Assembly: GCA_037834085.1 (NCBI GenBank) | Contig: JBBMKC010226217.1 | Coordinates: 1 to 22,148, forward strand | Length of the DNA: 22,148 nt | From: Bipalium vagum | Lineage: Eukaryota > Platyhelminthes > Tricladida > Geoplanidae | Direction: 5' to 3' | Shown here: positions 9,511 to 18,639 of the stretch, in pieces | Numbering within the stretch: the first letter of the stretch is position 1 | Layout of the letters: each line of letters opens with the position of its first letter | Made by a program: the position numbers and the translations under genes | Notes under the pieces: generated by a model | What the model was told of the DNA's origin: nothing | Databases searched by the model: none | Seen by the model: only the letters and a program-made list of their open reading frames with translations

Positions 9511-9763
9511 TGATAATACAGCACGAAGATGTGTAGAGTTAAGAAAATTGAACGATGATTACAAGACCTCTGCTTCGGATGATCATAGCTCCTCAAGTTT
9601 GGATCCCACCCAAGGAAATCCGGCTGAGAAGACAGATAAATCAATATTCTCACAAAAATTTAACTCAAATTATAAATCCTTAAATTCCGCAGCAAATAAA
9701 TCAAACAATCACATCCATCATCAAAACTACAAAAGGTTATCAAATTACAAAACTATCAGTTAA
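9511..9763 (+). CDS. Probable terminal coding exon of the Asn/Ser-rich protein
   Basis: The frame is open from upstream of 9511 to TAA at 9761-9763. After the acceptor TTCAG (9506-9510) it reads DNTARRCVELRKLNDDYK, then SSSSLDPTQGNPAEKTDKS, and ends HHQNYKRLSNYKTIS. The composition (N, S, K, D, Y, H, no hydrophobic runs) is the same as in the 1077-2288 exon, and the splice phase fits exactly: AA from exon 1 plus T gives Asn. The patch is richer in G+C than its flanks, and a polyadenylation signal follows 130 bp after the stop. A second reading is a separate small gene starting at a non-ATG codon, which seems less likely. Further small exons in between cannot be excluded. Confidence 0.5.
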
Positions 9764-9893
9764 GTTCAAAGATGTTTCGAAAAGGCTGTAGACGCAGACA
9801 AGGCAAAATGCTGATTAACAATTTCACAAATTTATTGGAATATATTTCTTTAAAATTATTTTTTCATATCAATGATTACATTCTTTTATTGTC

Positions 9894-9899
9894 AATAAA
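9894..9899 (+). terminator. Candidate polyadenylation signal AATAAA
   Basis: AATAAA lies 130 bp downstream of the TAA at 9763, with a second ATAATAAAAT about 40 bp further on. In AT-rich DNA such hexamers are frequent, so the support comes only from position after the inferred last exon. Confidence 0.35.
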
Positions 9900-9957
9900 A
9901 ATTTCCATTTATTACATTAAATATGGTATGAATAATATAATAAAATTTGATTGTTGA

Positions 9958-10369
9958 AAGTATCACTATTTCTCAAATATAAACCGACAAAATTCAAGAC
10001 AAGTTTTTGATCAATTTTTAAAATATTTATTTTAAAAAGATACAGAAAAAGTTTATTAAAAGAAAATCTTCTTAAAGATTTAAAAATAGTTCTATTTGTG
10101 TCGAGACCCCCAACTTTTTAACGTAATCCGGAAAAGCGAAAAAATCTAAACAGAAGAAAAAGCAACAAAATCAACAATCAAGCATCATTGATTTGACAAA
10201 AGACTAATTCATTGTGATCAAAATACATTTTCGTTTTTATAACTCATAAACCCTTCTGGTCATAGTTATTTTGTTAAGTTACCTGAAGTCCCTAAATCGA
10301 TTTTCTTAACTCAAACATTTCATTCAACTTAACTTTTTTAGGAAGTTACCAAGAGAGAAAGTGTTTTAT
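9958..10369. other. Intergenic spacer reaching the next mariner copy
   Basis: AT-rich, with a small less AT-rich patch near 10100-10140 that I cannot assign. From about 10273 the sequence GTTAAGTTACCTGAAGTCCC and its continuation precede the 3' end of the minus-strand mariner remnant and may contain its terminal repeat. The exact end cannot be fixed. Confidence 0.35.
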
Positions 10370-11228
10370 TTAAAAATATTATCCATGACAAGCAGCACAT
10401 TTCTGATAACGCAAAATAAGTCTATTTATTCAAATGGTGTATAAATCCGATCTTCTGGAATCGATAAACTCACAGAAGGCATTCTGAACCGCACTGTTGT
10501 TGTGGAAGATTTTTTCTGTATAAGGTAATAAAAAGAGAATAAGAAATGACAGATCGATCAATATACTGGAAGAGGAAAACTTTTAAATCCCAAATCGTTC
10601 AGCTTCTACAGAGATTGTTTTGCAAAGGTGTGAACGGGAATTTTCGTGAGAGATTATTAAAGGTTTTCTATTTCCATTTTTGGTGCATATCGTCCACTTC
10701 TTAAAAAATTCTTTCTTGATTTCAGAAACCGTAGTGAATCAGACTGACCGTGGACTACCAAACAGATTCCATAGTTTTTTTTATGCAATCTCGGCTTTGC
10801 GAACTGATGTTAAGTTTCGCCAATATGCAGCCACTATGATGTCCGCTGAGGGTTGTGGTATACATTCCATTTTTCATTGTAGGGCACAATTCAATGAATA
10901 AATGTGTGCTTGTAAGTACGCAACAAAAGCGCGGAACATATTTCATAGCGAAGAATTTTCAGAAAATCGTTTAATTCATAAGACACCAATTTACATAGTT
11001 TTGATACTTTCCCAAGATGGCTTAGAATTGTTGAATAACTATTCCCCAGGGTTTTGGCAAACTCCTTAACCATTGTACGAAGAACTGGTCTGACAAAGAC
11101 CTTTAGCTCATCATTCCCAAATGCCGAAGGATGTCAATGATCTGCATCACTTTTCGGGCCCTCATCGATACCTAAGTGTTTTGTACAAGTTTTGCACGGT
11201 CTGTTGTTTTGCTGTACCCTTAACTAGA
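10370..11228 (-). pseudogene. Mariner transposase, decayed, SETMAR-type motifs
   Basis: Several frames on the minus strand match mariner transposase in order. TAKQQTVQNLYKTLR is the HTH recognition region. DELKVFVRPVLRTMVKEFAK and TLGNSYSTILSHLGKVSK form the second HTH, and KLVSYELND corresponds to KWVPHELN. ICSALLLRTYKHTFIH follows, then NEKWNVYHN around the first catalytic acid. Near the C-terminus come NAFCEFIDSRRSDLY and RLILRYQKCAACHG. Many stops and shifts occur. The segment with the second and third catalytic acids (DNA.PH and YSPDL..D) is not recognisable and appears deleted or very diverged. At its N-terminal side it stops about 70 bp before the end of a neighbouring Tc1-like element, which may have truncated it. 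Confidence 0.8.
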
Positions 11229-11300
11229 GTTTAGTAGTTATAGTTATAAAAATAATCTAAAGTTAAAATATTCTACAATATTTAAAATTTTGTAAAAATA

Positions 11301-11330
11301 CAGTATCAGGCCATTGAAATAAAACAAACA
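11301..11330 (-). repeat. Probable Tc1-like terminal repeat (TA-CAGTATCAGGCCATTGAA)
   Basis: TA (11299-11300) is followed by CAGTATCAGGCCATTGAAAT, a standard Tc1-type start. It sits about 135 bp beyond the 3' end of the minus-strand transposase at 11466, a usual distance. The opposite end was not found. Confidence 0.5.
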
Positions 11331-11465
11331 AAAAATATCGTTTTTAATCGCAAATTCAATCTAAAATGATTATTTTTACGTAATTCATTATTAAATACAA
11401 GAATAATGATTTATTAAATTGAAAACACTAAAAACATGTTATACATATCTATTGCACAAAAGAAA

Positions 11466-11705
11466 TTAATATTTGGTCCATATTCCTTTATTTTTAAGAA
11501 GTAGCTGCATGCTTTTGAATTTATGGCTGTCTGTTGAACATTTTTGTTCTTATGTCACAAATACTTTATTTTCTCGATCATTTCAAATTTCTAGTCACTT
11601 TATATAGAGCGAGCTAATCTTTCAAAGCCTTCCAAACATTCTCTATCGGATTCATGTCAGGAGAATTACCGGGCCAGTCCAAAAGTGGTATTTTTTCTGC
11701 ATTGA
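11466..11705 (-). pseudogene. Tc1-like transposase, C-terminal fragment
   Basis: The minus strand reads IPLLDWPGNSPDMNPIENVW followed by KALKD, a clean Tc1-family signature with the catalytic E in NPIE. After decayed sequence it ends LLLKNKGIWTKY and TAA at 11468-11466, the usual ..KG..TKY terminus. Nothing of the first two catalytic aspartates or the HTH is seen to the right of 11705, so the copy is 5'-truncated. The preserved motif is unusually clean compared with the rest of the fragment. It lies in the same orientation as the adjoining mariner remnant. Confidence 0.8.
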
Positions 11706-13149
11706 TATATACCAAAAATACTTATTTAATAATTAATAATTAGATCTGATACTAATATTATTAGAATAATTCAATTCCTGACAATATGAAGTTTTACTCT
11801 TTCCCTGTTTGTTTATCGTGATTTCTTATTCAGAAACATTTTTATCTTCACTATCAAAATCTGACCAAATATATTTTTGAGGTTTTTTTTATAAATTAAA
11901 AATTCTAAATGTGTACAATAGAATGTCTCAGTAATTTCTTATCCTGGTATTAGTGTTTTTCATTTCAGTAAAACAAAATATCTCCAGACATAATACGAAT
12001 TGAAAGAAAGAAAGAAATAAGATATGGGTATACTAGACAATTATTTTCTCTACGATACAGACCTGACGAAAGGTCTTGTGATGATTTTTTTTTGTTATAC
12101 TAAAGTGAAACAAGTAAGAAATCTTTAAACGCAGAATTCTTTGATATGTCGAAAAACGACCAAATGCAGTTGACAGTTTCTCAATATGAAACCTACAGGA
12201 ATTCTTTTCAGCTCAACATCATAAGTTTTAAACAATTCAAGAAAAGATCAAATAGTTGATATGTAACAGACAGGATCAATTTTACTTTTTGAAAATATCG
12301 ATTTAAAGATACCTCAAGTCTCTGACATATAAAGGGCACGGAATCTGAATATTAGATGCAGCTTTTGCTCATAGATTATTCATTATAAATGAGTTAAATA
12401 ATAAAAATATTAAAATCAATTTGAAATATAAATAAATAATATATTACAAACGAGATTTGGTGATATGATTTAACTTTATTTTTCCTTAACATATTTCATT
12501 CACCATCTCATAAAGGATAATCTCCGCTCAGACATTATTTAAATCGCATATTTCAAAATATGGTAACGATTTTTTTAATAAAAATATTTTGTTTTCTTTT
12601 AATTTTTTTTATATTAAAAATATCAGTAACCAATTATTTATGAATATGATTTTCAAAGTTAATTATATACAGTGAAAAGAGAATTATAAAAACTGGAAAA
12701 TTTTCAACAATTTCGAATATTGTTTTTTTAGATTTATCTTCTAACCTTCAAAAATTGATTTAATTTATATTTTATATTAAAAAAAGTAAATAAATCAAAT
12801 AAAAATAGATTTTTTTAATTCATGTAATATAAAAATCTGTTTTATAAATTTTTTAATAACTTAAAATTTCAATTAAAAAAATAATTTATTTATTTATTAA
12901 GATTTAATTTTCAATAAATAATTAAACATCTTATTTTAAAAAATGGCAGACAATTATTATTGAATTTATTAAACAAACCAAAAAAATAGTCTCAATTCTT
13001 ATGACTAGAGGATTTAAATAAAATTTATTAATAATTTAAACAAAATGAATAAATTAGAATTGTTTTTTTCGTTTATTATTAAGTTTTTATTAAGTATTTG
13101 TTAAGTTTTTTCATATACATTTTTAGTGAAAATTAGTTGTTTTGTCGAC
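11706..13149. other. Unassigned spacer, mostly AT-rich
   Basis: The first 700 bp are somewhat less AT-rich and hold a GAAA microsatellite (about 12001-12018) and a 37-codon ORF at 12146-12259 (+) without recognised similarity. TACAGTGAAAAGAGAATTAT at about 12668 resembles a Tc1 end but has no partner. From 12400 to 13100 there are only A/T tracts. Confidence 0.35.
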
Positions 13150-14090
13150 TTAATCTCAAATTCTATAAATGGTCTTAGAAAGCTGGGCATATCACCTTTC
13201 ATTTTCATTGAGGCTTTATTTTACTAAATTATTTAGTGGGATAAAAATAATGAGAAAGATATAAAAAATTATTTCTTTTATTAATTAAAGGATAATCTAA
13301 ATCCGAACTATTATAATTTACACCAAGAAAGTAAAATAAAATGTAAAAAGCTAAGAAAAGTTAATGAAGAATTGAGAGTTTATTGTGGTAGAATTAGAGT
13401 TCGTACCAGATTATCAGAAGAAGGCTTTAAAAAGCACAAGCCAAAAAGAAAGCTAAGACTTACTGCTTCATATATCTTAAATAGGTAAGAATTTCATGAA
13501 AGGTATCAGATATGATCGACTGACCAATGTTCTAACATAATTTTCTATGATGAAAAAAGTTTAAAGTATTCGGAAACGATGGGGCCGTAAAGCTATGGAT
13601 AGCAGAAGATGATAAGAAAATGCAAGATTGTATAACACCAGCTGAAAAAGTTTCTGATAGCGTAATGTTTTTGGGCTGTTTAACCAGTAAAGATGTAGGA
13701 AGACTTCAAATTTGCGAGGGTACTATTAGTTCTGAGAGTTATATAAGTATATTTTTGAAGGATGTCTATTAAATTCAGCTGGAGATTATTTTTCTGGTGC
13801 TTATTTATATTATTTTAAATTTCAAGACGACAATGCATAATGTCATAAAACAGTTTAAAAATGATTGTCTAATAAGGATATTCCAACACTTCTGGTCTCC
13901 TAACAGCCCAGATCCGAACCCCATGGAAAATCTGTGGGGTTTAATGAGCAAAAAATTTAATTTAAAGACTTAAAAAAACAAAATGGAGGTAATTTCAGTC
14001 ATACTTAAAGTGTAGAATAGCGATTTACCTGCTAATTTATGCAAAAAATAATATTTTACATGCTCAATAGGCTAAGCCAACTTAAAGTAA
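13150..14090 (+). pseudogene. Tc1-like transposase, almost full length, decayed
   Basis: Motifs occur in correct order over about 940 bp. INGLRKLGIS is an HTH-like start. RVRTRLSEEGFKKHKPKRKL follows. IIFYDEKSLK carries the first catalytic D, then AVKLWIAEDDKKMQDC and SDSVMFLGCLTSKDVGRLQI. FQDDNA.CHKTV carries the second D, and FWSPNSPDPNPMENLWGLMS carries the catalytic E. The spacing between second D and E is about 31 codons, close to DD34E after small deletions. There are numerous stops and frameshifts, so it is dead. A matching 3' terminal repeat lies at 14210-14243. The 5' repeat is not recognisable in 12990-13150. Confidence 0.85.
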
Positions 14091-14209
14091 AACAAGTACA
14101 GACAGACAAAATATTAAGCATTTGTTCCAGTTTGTGATTTTTTCCTAGTTTCTATCATGTTTTATGAATAAAAGTATGAATAAAAAGTAATACTGAAATA
14201 ATGCATTAT

Positions 14210-14243
14210 AACAGTAGTGGTGCTTACATTTCCGGACTAACTG
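14210..14243 (+). repeat. Tc1-like right terminal repeat with TA target at 14244-14245
   Basis: Read inwards on the minus strand: TA, then CAGTTAGTCCGGAAATGTAA and on through GCACCACTACTG. CAGTTAGTCCGGAAATGTAAG is the kind of terminus found in Tc1-family elements. It lies about 120 bp past the end of the decayed transposase at 14090, in the expected orientation. Confidence 0.65.
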
Positions 14244-14245
14244 TA

Positions 14246-15013
14246 TTTGAGAACTATAAAGATAATTATAGTAAAAGTAACAGTACTTATTCTTTTATCT
14301 ACTAATTATAATAAGGGATCAAAAAATTTATTTATTTGTTCAAATTCTTAATATTTTGTTTGCCATTCTTATTTGTTAACAATATTAAAAATGTTAAGTT
14401 AGCATATTTTCAGGAAAGTATTTGAACCTGATTGTTTAAATTAAAAGTAAGAAAAAGTAATAAATAAATAAATGAATATACACAATTGCATTATATTAAT
14501 AAAATAGCAAGTGATAAAAACAAGAAAATTTCTATTTAAAATGGACACTTCACACCTTACATGAAATGTAACAAACCTGGATTAGAATATATTAAAAATA
14601 TAATCAATAAATAATTATATATTCCCCAATTACTTTTCATTATTTTAAAAGAGGATAATGTCAATAGGAAATGTCCCCCCGGCTGTATACAAAAATAGAG
14701 ATTAAAATTCTTCTGGCCAACTTAGTTTCGATATAAGTGAAAGAATTAAAAGTAGAATATAGCTTAAGCAATCGATTTTTCTAAGCAATAAGCAAAAAGC
14801 TCGAAAGTGATTTGGCAAAAATTGCTTTTATTTATTTCATATCACTTCTTTAAATACAGTTTTGATAATGACTTTGAAATTTACTATTTGGAAAGCAAAA
14901 GATGCTTTCAGGAAAGAATATTTTGAAAAAAAATCAAAGTAATGAATATGTAGTCCGGTATAAATAAAAATTATAAGCATTGTAACATCTTATTAAAATA
15001 ATGATAATCACTA
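14246..15013. other. AT-rich spacer between two elements
   Basis: No gene or transposon motif was recognised. A short less AT-rich patch at about 14660-14830 (including a CCCCCC run) gives only short frames. Confidence 0.35.
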
Positions 15014-15045
15014 TTAGGTCATTCATAGTGAAATGTCGGATTTGC
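15014..15045 (+). repeat. Mariner 5' terminal repeat (TTAGGTCATTCATAGTGAAA)
   Basis: TA (15012-15013) followed by TTAGGTCATTCATAGTGAAA and TGTCGGATTTGC is a typical mariner left end. It precedes the N-terminal part of a plus-strand mariner transposase by about 180 bp, the usual spacing. It shares its first 11 bases with the orphan end at 5396. Confidence 0.7.
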
Positions 15046-15195
15046 AAAATTAAAGTTTGACATTTGATATTTAAAATAATTTAAATCGAAAGTTTTTTGT
15101 TTTTGTTTTACTGCGTAAATAGGTATTTACTTTTTAAAGCACATATTTAAATATCTGATTATATTATAAATTGGCATTCTTAGAGCAACTTTTCT

Positions 15196-15668
15196 AAACA
15201 AAGAATATTTTATAAATTCGTGTGAGTTTTGAATACGAATTCCATTGTGGAACTAATGCATAGCAAACGGTTTGAAATATGAGTGATGTATTTGGAAGTA
15301 ATGTCGTCAATGAACAAATGTTGCAGCGATGGTTTCAGAAGATCCGTGCAGGAGATTTCTGTCTTCAAATATGCCTTGTGATTGACCTAAAACGAAAGTA
15401 AATCAAGCTTAACTGAAATTTGTAGTGGAGAACGAATCATCTCAAAGTACTCAGGAGTTAAGGTTCAATTTCTCCATCTTTACAATAATTGAATATTTAA
15501 AACAAATTAACATGGTTACCTCCAGAATTATACAAATATCAGAAAACAAATGGTCTTCAAGCTTGTCTTTCTTTGTTGCTACGACAGAAAGTGGAACCCT
15601 TTCATGTGTGACAAAAAATGAATTAGATTCAATGCCACAGGTTATCAACTCAATGGTTGGATTATTAT
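15196..15668 (+). pseudogene. Mariner transposase, N-terminal half, truncated
   Basis: The bipartite HTH domain is easy to read. MSDVFGSNVVNEQMLQRWFQ continues as KIRAGDF, then PKTKVNQA. ENESSQSTQELRFNFS is followed by IFTIIEYLKQINMV. ELYKYQKTNGLQACLSLLLR corresponds to the HEL..NQ...R...C..LL.R stretch before the first catalytic D. A decayed STQQWLD-like stretch (about 15640-15668) ends the similarity. The catalytic half is missing. Within 250 bp the sequence passes into a minus-strand fragment of a different transposase, so the 3' part was lost by deletion or replaced. Several stops and frameshifts occur. Confidence 0.85.
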
Positions 15669-15904
15669 TAATGATATAATAATACTTCATTGAAAATTTC
15701 TTTTGAAAAAATAAAATTTATATTATAAGTGATTCCAAAAATCATCTTTTCTAACACATTTATTTCAGAAATCGACAAAATTTTATGTCCAGTATTCACC
15801 TCAAATATTTATCATGACAAAAATGATAATATTCATATCATCTCTCAATTGGCTCATCTCACGGTTAGCCCATATTCTGTTTACTCTTCCATTAACTGTT
15901 CTGG

Positions 15905-16078
15905 GATTAAATGTCATTCTTCTTTTAAATTCAAATTTCGGAATAAGGAGCCATCCATTACGTTCATGTCAGGAGAGTAAGGTGGTTGCAGGATACGGTT
16001 GATTGCATTTGCTCTAAGATCAAATTGATAAATTTTGCTATATGAGACAAGCGTTGTCCTGTATAATAGTGAGGTTTC
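15905..16078 (-). pseudogene. Tc1/mariner-superfamily transposase fragment with PPYSPDMNVMD motif
   Basis: The minus strand shows IIQDNACLI (second catalytic D) and, 33-34 codons later, ILQPPYSPDMNVMDGSLFRN followed by LNLKEE. The block PPYSPDMN is Tc1-like, but the third acidic residue is D, in the context NVMDGSLF. This recalls the LNVLDLGFF motif of plant-type mariner-like and maT transposases. The longest frame over this part is 16096-15914. Sequence to the left (about 15729-15904) may be its decayed C-terminus. No terminal repeat was found. It directly follows the truncated mariner at 15196-15668, in the opposite orientation. Confidence 0.7.
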
Positions 16079-16109
16079 CATGTTAACATTTGTCATTCAA
16101 ACAAGATAT

Positions 16110-17590
16110 AATGAAATTGTGGTTTTATAATATTTTGTTATTATTGAGCGATTATGTATGAAATATATTTTATATTGTATAAAAATATTCCTTTTCGGGA
16201 TTGTAAAGTGTTATAGTGACTGATGTTTTGAATTTGCTAAAGAGAATAACAAGTGAACCAAATTTGAAACAGATCAACTAAATGTGATAAGTTTTAAGAT
16301 ACCTTATTCAAAAAATATTTTCATTTGTGGATTTATCCTTTCCAGCAATAAAGAAGAAGAATAATAATAATAATAGAAGAATAGAAGGAATAGTTCTGCA
16401 ATTTTGAAAAAATTTCATCTCAAAGGAATCTTTAAGTTGGTAACTATAAATAAAATTTGAACTTCGAAGCTCTGTGGAAAAATTGCAGAATTATAAATCT
16501 ACATTTAGTCTTCTTAGAGATGAATTTATTGAATTATTCTACCATTCATTAAAAGTGAACATTTTGAGATTAATGTTTATTTAAGATGAATTAAGATTGA
16601 TTGAACGACTTTAATGATAATAATAATCTTATCACATTTCAAAGGATTTAAAACAGGGGTTGTGCTCATAAACATTGATTTATAAAAATGGTTTTATGAT
16701 TCCAAATCAATTTTTCTTAATATTATTCTTGATTTTAAAGTGAAAATAAATGCATCAAATTATATATTAGAGAGTTCTTGGGTTCCAACAACAAACATAC
16801 CATATTAGAATGAATATGATCTCGTTCAATATAGGTTGAAAAATATTTTGTTTATATTAACTGATGGAATTAATGAATTCAAATTCTTCAATCCTTATCA
16901 GATGAACCATTCAGTGTTTATAGTTCAAAATTTAAAATAAATAAATAATAAATCCTCATTGTTTTTTATATTAACCAGAAAATCATTGAACCGAATAATT
17001 TCATTATTATAATTAAATTTAAGAAAATCACTTTAAATAATAATAAAAACGAAATTGTTTTTTATTTATTTTATATTTATATTTCATTTTATAAAATGTT
17101 CTGTTATGCTCACCTTCAAGCTATATTTGAGATTTAAATTAAAATTCAAGTTTTTCTAATGATCTTTTTTGTCATTTTTATAATACAGAATAAGATTAAA
17201 TAGTCTATCTTTCTATACTATTTACGTTGATCTAGTGAAGCAAACAAATTATATAATTATACAAAGAGAATTTTCACACTTCCTTTATCATAAACATAAC
17301 AGAAATAATCTCATAATTTACTATTAAAATATTTTCTTATAAAATATAATCAAGAGACTTAAGATTTCTCAAGTATTCTCTAATTAAATGATTCTCTTAA
17401 TCTCAATTGGAAAATTAATAAAACTGAAATAAAATTGTGAGATAATTAATTTTATTTAATAGAAATTTAGCTATTTTTATTAAAAATCCATTAATAATAA
17501 TTGTTTTAATTAACAGAAGAAATATCTTATTAATATATAATGAAAATAATCTGTAATTTTGCTTGTCATCTAAAATTATTTATTTTCCAT
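16110..17590. other. AT-rich spacer, no gene seen
   Basis: About 1.5 kb without recognisable transposase, end repeat or RNA gene. A short ATAATAATAATAATAG tract occurs at about 16360-16376, and A/T runs dominate from 16900 onward. Confidence 0.45.
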
Positions 17591-17776
17591 TCAATAAATA
17601 TTGTTTATCTTGATCTGGATCAGCACATTTTCAATATGGTATATTTTCCAGTACGATTTGGCAATAGAAGGAAACTGAGAAGACCATTGCCTAATGACCA
17701 AGCTAATTAAACCAAGCATGCAAGCCCATTTAGAAGCAAACATCTGGTATTGTTTAATCATTAAAATCTGTTTCAA
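17591..17776 (-). CDS. Possible exon or small hypothetical ORF
   Basis: This minus-strand frame sits in a patch visibly richer in G+C than its flanks. From an internal ATG preceded by ATACCAG (a splice-acceptor-like sequence) it reads MFASKWACMLGLISLVIRQW, then SSQFPSIAKSYWKIYHIENV, and ends at a TAA. The first part (ACMLGLISLVI) is hydrophobic enough to be a short membrane segment. No family is recognised. On the plus strand the same patch begins after TATTTTCCAG and also gives partly open frames, so the coding strand is not certain. It could be an exon of a split gene or decayed coding DNA. Confidence 0.25.
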   Translation of the reverse strand: MKQILMIKQYQMFASKWACMLGLISLVIRQWSSQFPSIAKSYWKIYHIENVLIQIKINNIY

Positions 17777-17835
17777 ATGTACTAAATTTTATTTATTTGA
17801 AAATATTGATGAAATATTTTTGAAACAGATTTTAA
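17761..17835. repeat. Perfect 17-bp inverted repeat flanked by TTAA (tiny palindromic element?)
   Basis: TTAAAATCTGTTTCAAA at 17761-17777 is mirrored exactly by TTTGAAACAGATTTTAA at 17819-17835, with a 41-bp spacer. Both outer ends are TTAA, the target site of piggyBac-type elements, so this could be a miniature element of 67 bp between TTAA copies. It could also be a simple hairpin. Confidence 0.6.
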
Positions 17836-17918
17836 GTATACATAAAAATATTAACATTAATTACTTAGTTGTGTTCTTTTCAGGTCTCACTTCATTAAAA
17901 CAAACAGGTGGAATTTAG

Positions 17919-18564
17919 TAAATTTTATTTTTGAAGTCCTTGTTGAATTTTTTATATGATTTTTTCGTACGAAAATTCACTTAACATTTAAAAATTTAAT
18001 CAATTTATTTTTAATTATAAAATAATTCATTTATTATTTTTATTATTTATTTTATTAATAATTATATTAATTAATTATAAATTACAGTATTTCTTTTTTT
18101 TCATTTTTTAAATTTTTATCGTTATATTTTTTTATTAATTAATATGAAAAAACTTCTTTCGTAAAATTCTTGAATCTAATTTCATAAACTTTAATACAAA
18201 GTAAAAATAAAAATAAAAATGTGTGAATTTTTACACTGACATTCTGAGCTTTGATATTATATAAAAGTTTCAGCCCATTTCTGACATAAAATGCAGCCAG
18301 GATTAATATTTTTCATATTGAGATAACAAGATTTTATTCCTGATAAAAATGCCTGAAATTAGTTTTACACTTATTTAATTTAATAGTAATAATTAAGAAA
18401 ATGTCAATAGTAAAACGAAAGTTTGTCATGTAACATTTTTTCACAGCTTTCGGATCTAGGTATATACAGAGTGTAGTTTAACCTATAAAATATAAATAAA
18501 GTCTTATTTTTTGTCCTTTCAGTATTTATTTTGATATTAATAATTTCAAATAACTTTTTATTTA
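17919..18564. other. AT-rich spacer
   Basis: Extreme A/T tracts to about 18200, then slightly more mixed sequence. TACAGAGTGTAGTTTAACCT at about 18465 resembles a Tc1/mariner-type end but has no partner. TTTTTTCACAG (18446) and TTTGTCCTTTCAG (18531) look like splice acceptors without an obvious exon. Confidence 0.35.
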
Positions 18565-18595
18565 TTAGGTTGCTCAAAAATTAATGACGATTTTT
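18565..18595 (-). repeat. Mariner 3' terminal repeat (TTAGGTTGCTCAAAAATTAA)
   Basis: TA (18563-18564) then TTAGGTTGCTCAAAAATTAA and TGACGATTTTT. It lies at the C-terminal side of the minus-strand mariner at 18640-19615 and matches about 24 of 31 positions of the end at 106-136. The opposite end near 19700-19780 is not recognisable. Confidence 0.7.
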
Positions 18596-18639
18596 TTTAA
18601 CACTGAGCTTTGAATGCATATAATTTAATTAAAACAAAA

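Noticed and set aside
9772-9957. 61-codon plus-strand ORF after the inferred last exon
   Set aside because: Composition is that of translated AT-rich 3' untranslated sequence, and it contains the AATAAA signal.
10680-10901. 73-codon plus-strand ORF
   Set aside because: Antisense of the mariner remnant at 10370-11228.
12146-12259. 37-codon ORF with acceptor-like ACGCAG upstream
   Set aside because: Short, no recognised similarity, and no supporting donor or partner exon.
12668-12700. TACAGTGAAAAGAGAATTAT as a left end for the Tc1 copy at 13150-14090
   Set aside because: It does not match the right end (CAGTTAGTCCGGAAATG) and is too far upstream.
15425-15690. Overlapping plus and minus ORFs as a new gene pair
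   Set aside because: The plus frame is part of the mariner N-terminal remnant, and the minus frame is its antisense shadow.
18465-18500. TACAGAGTGTAGTTTAACCT as a transposon end
   Set aside because: No inverted partner and no transposase nearby in the right orientation.
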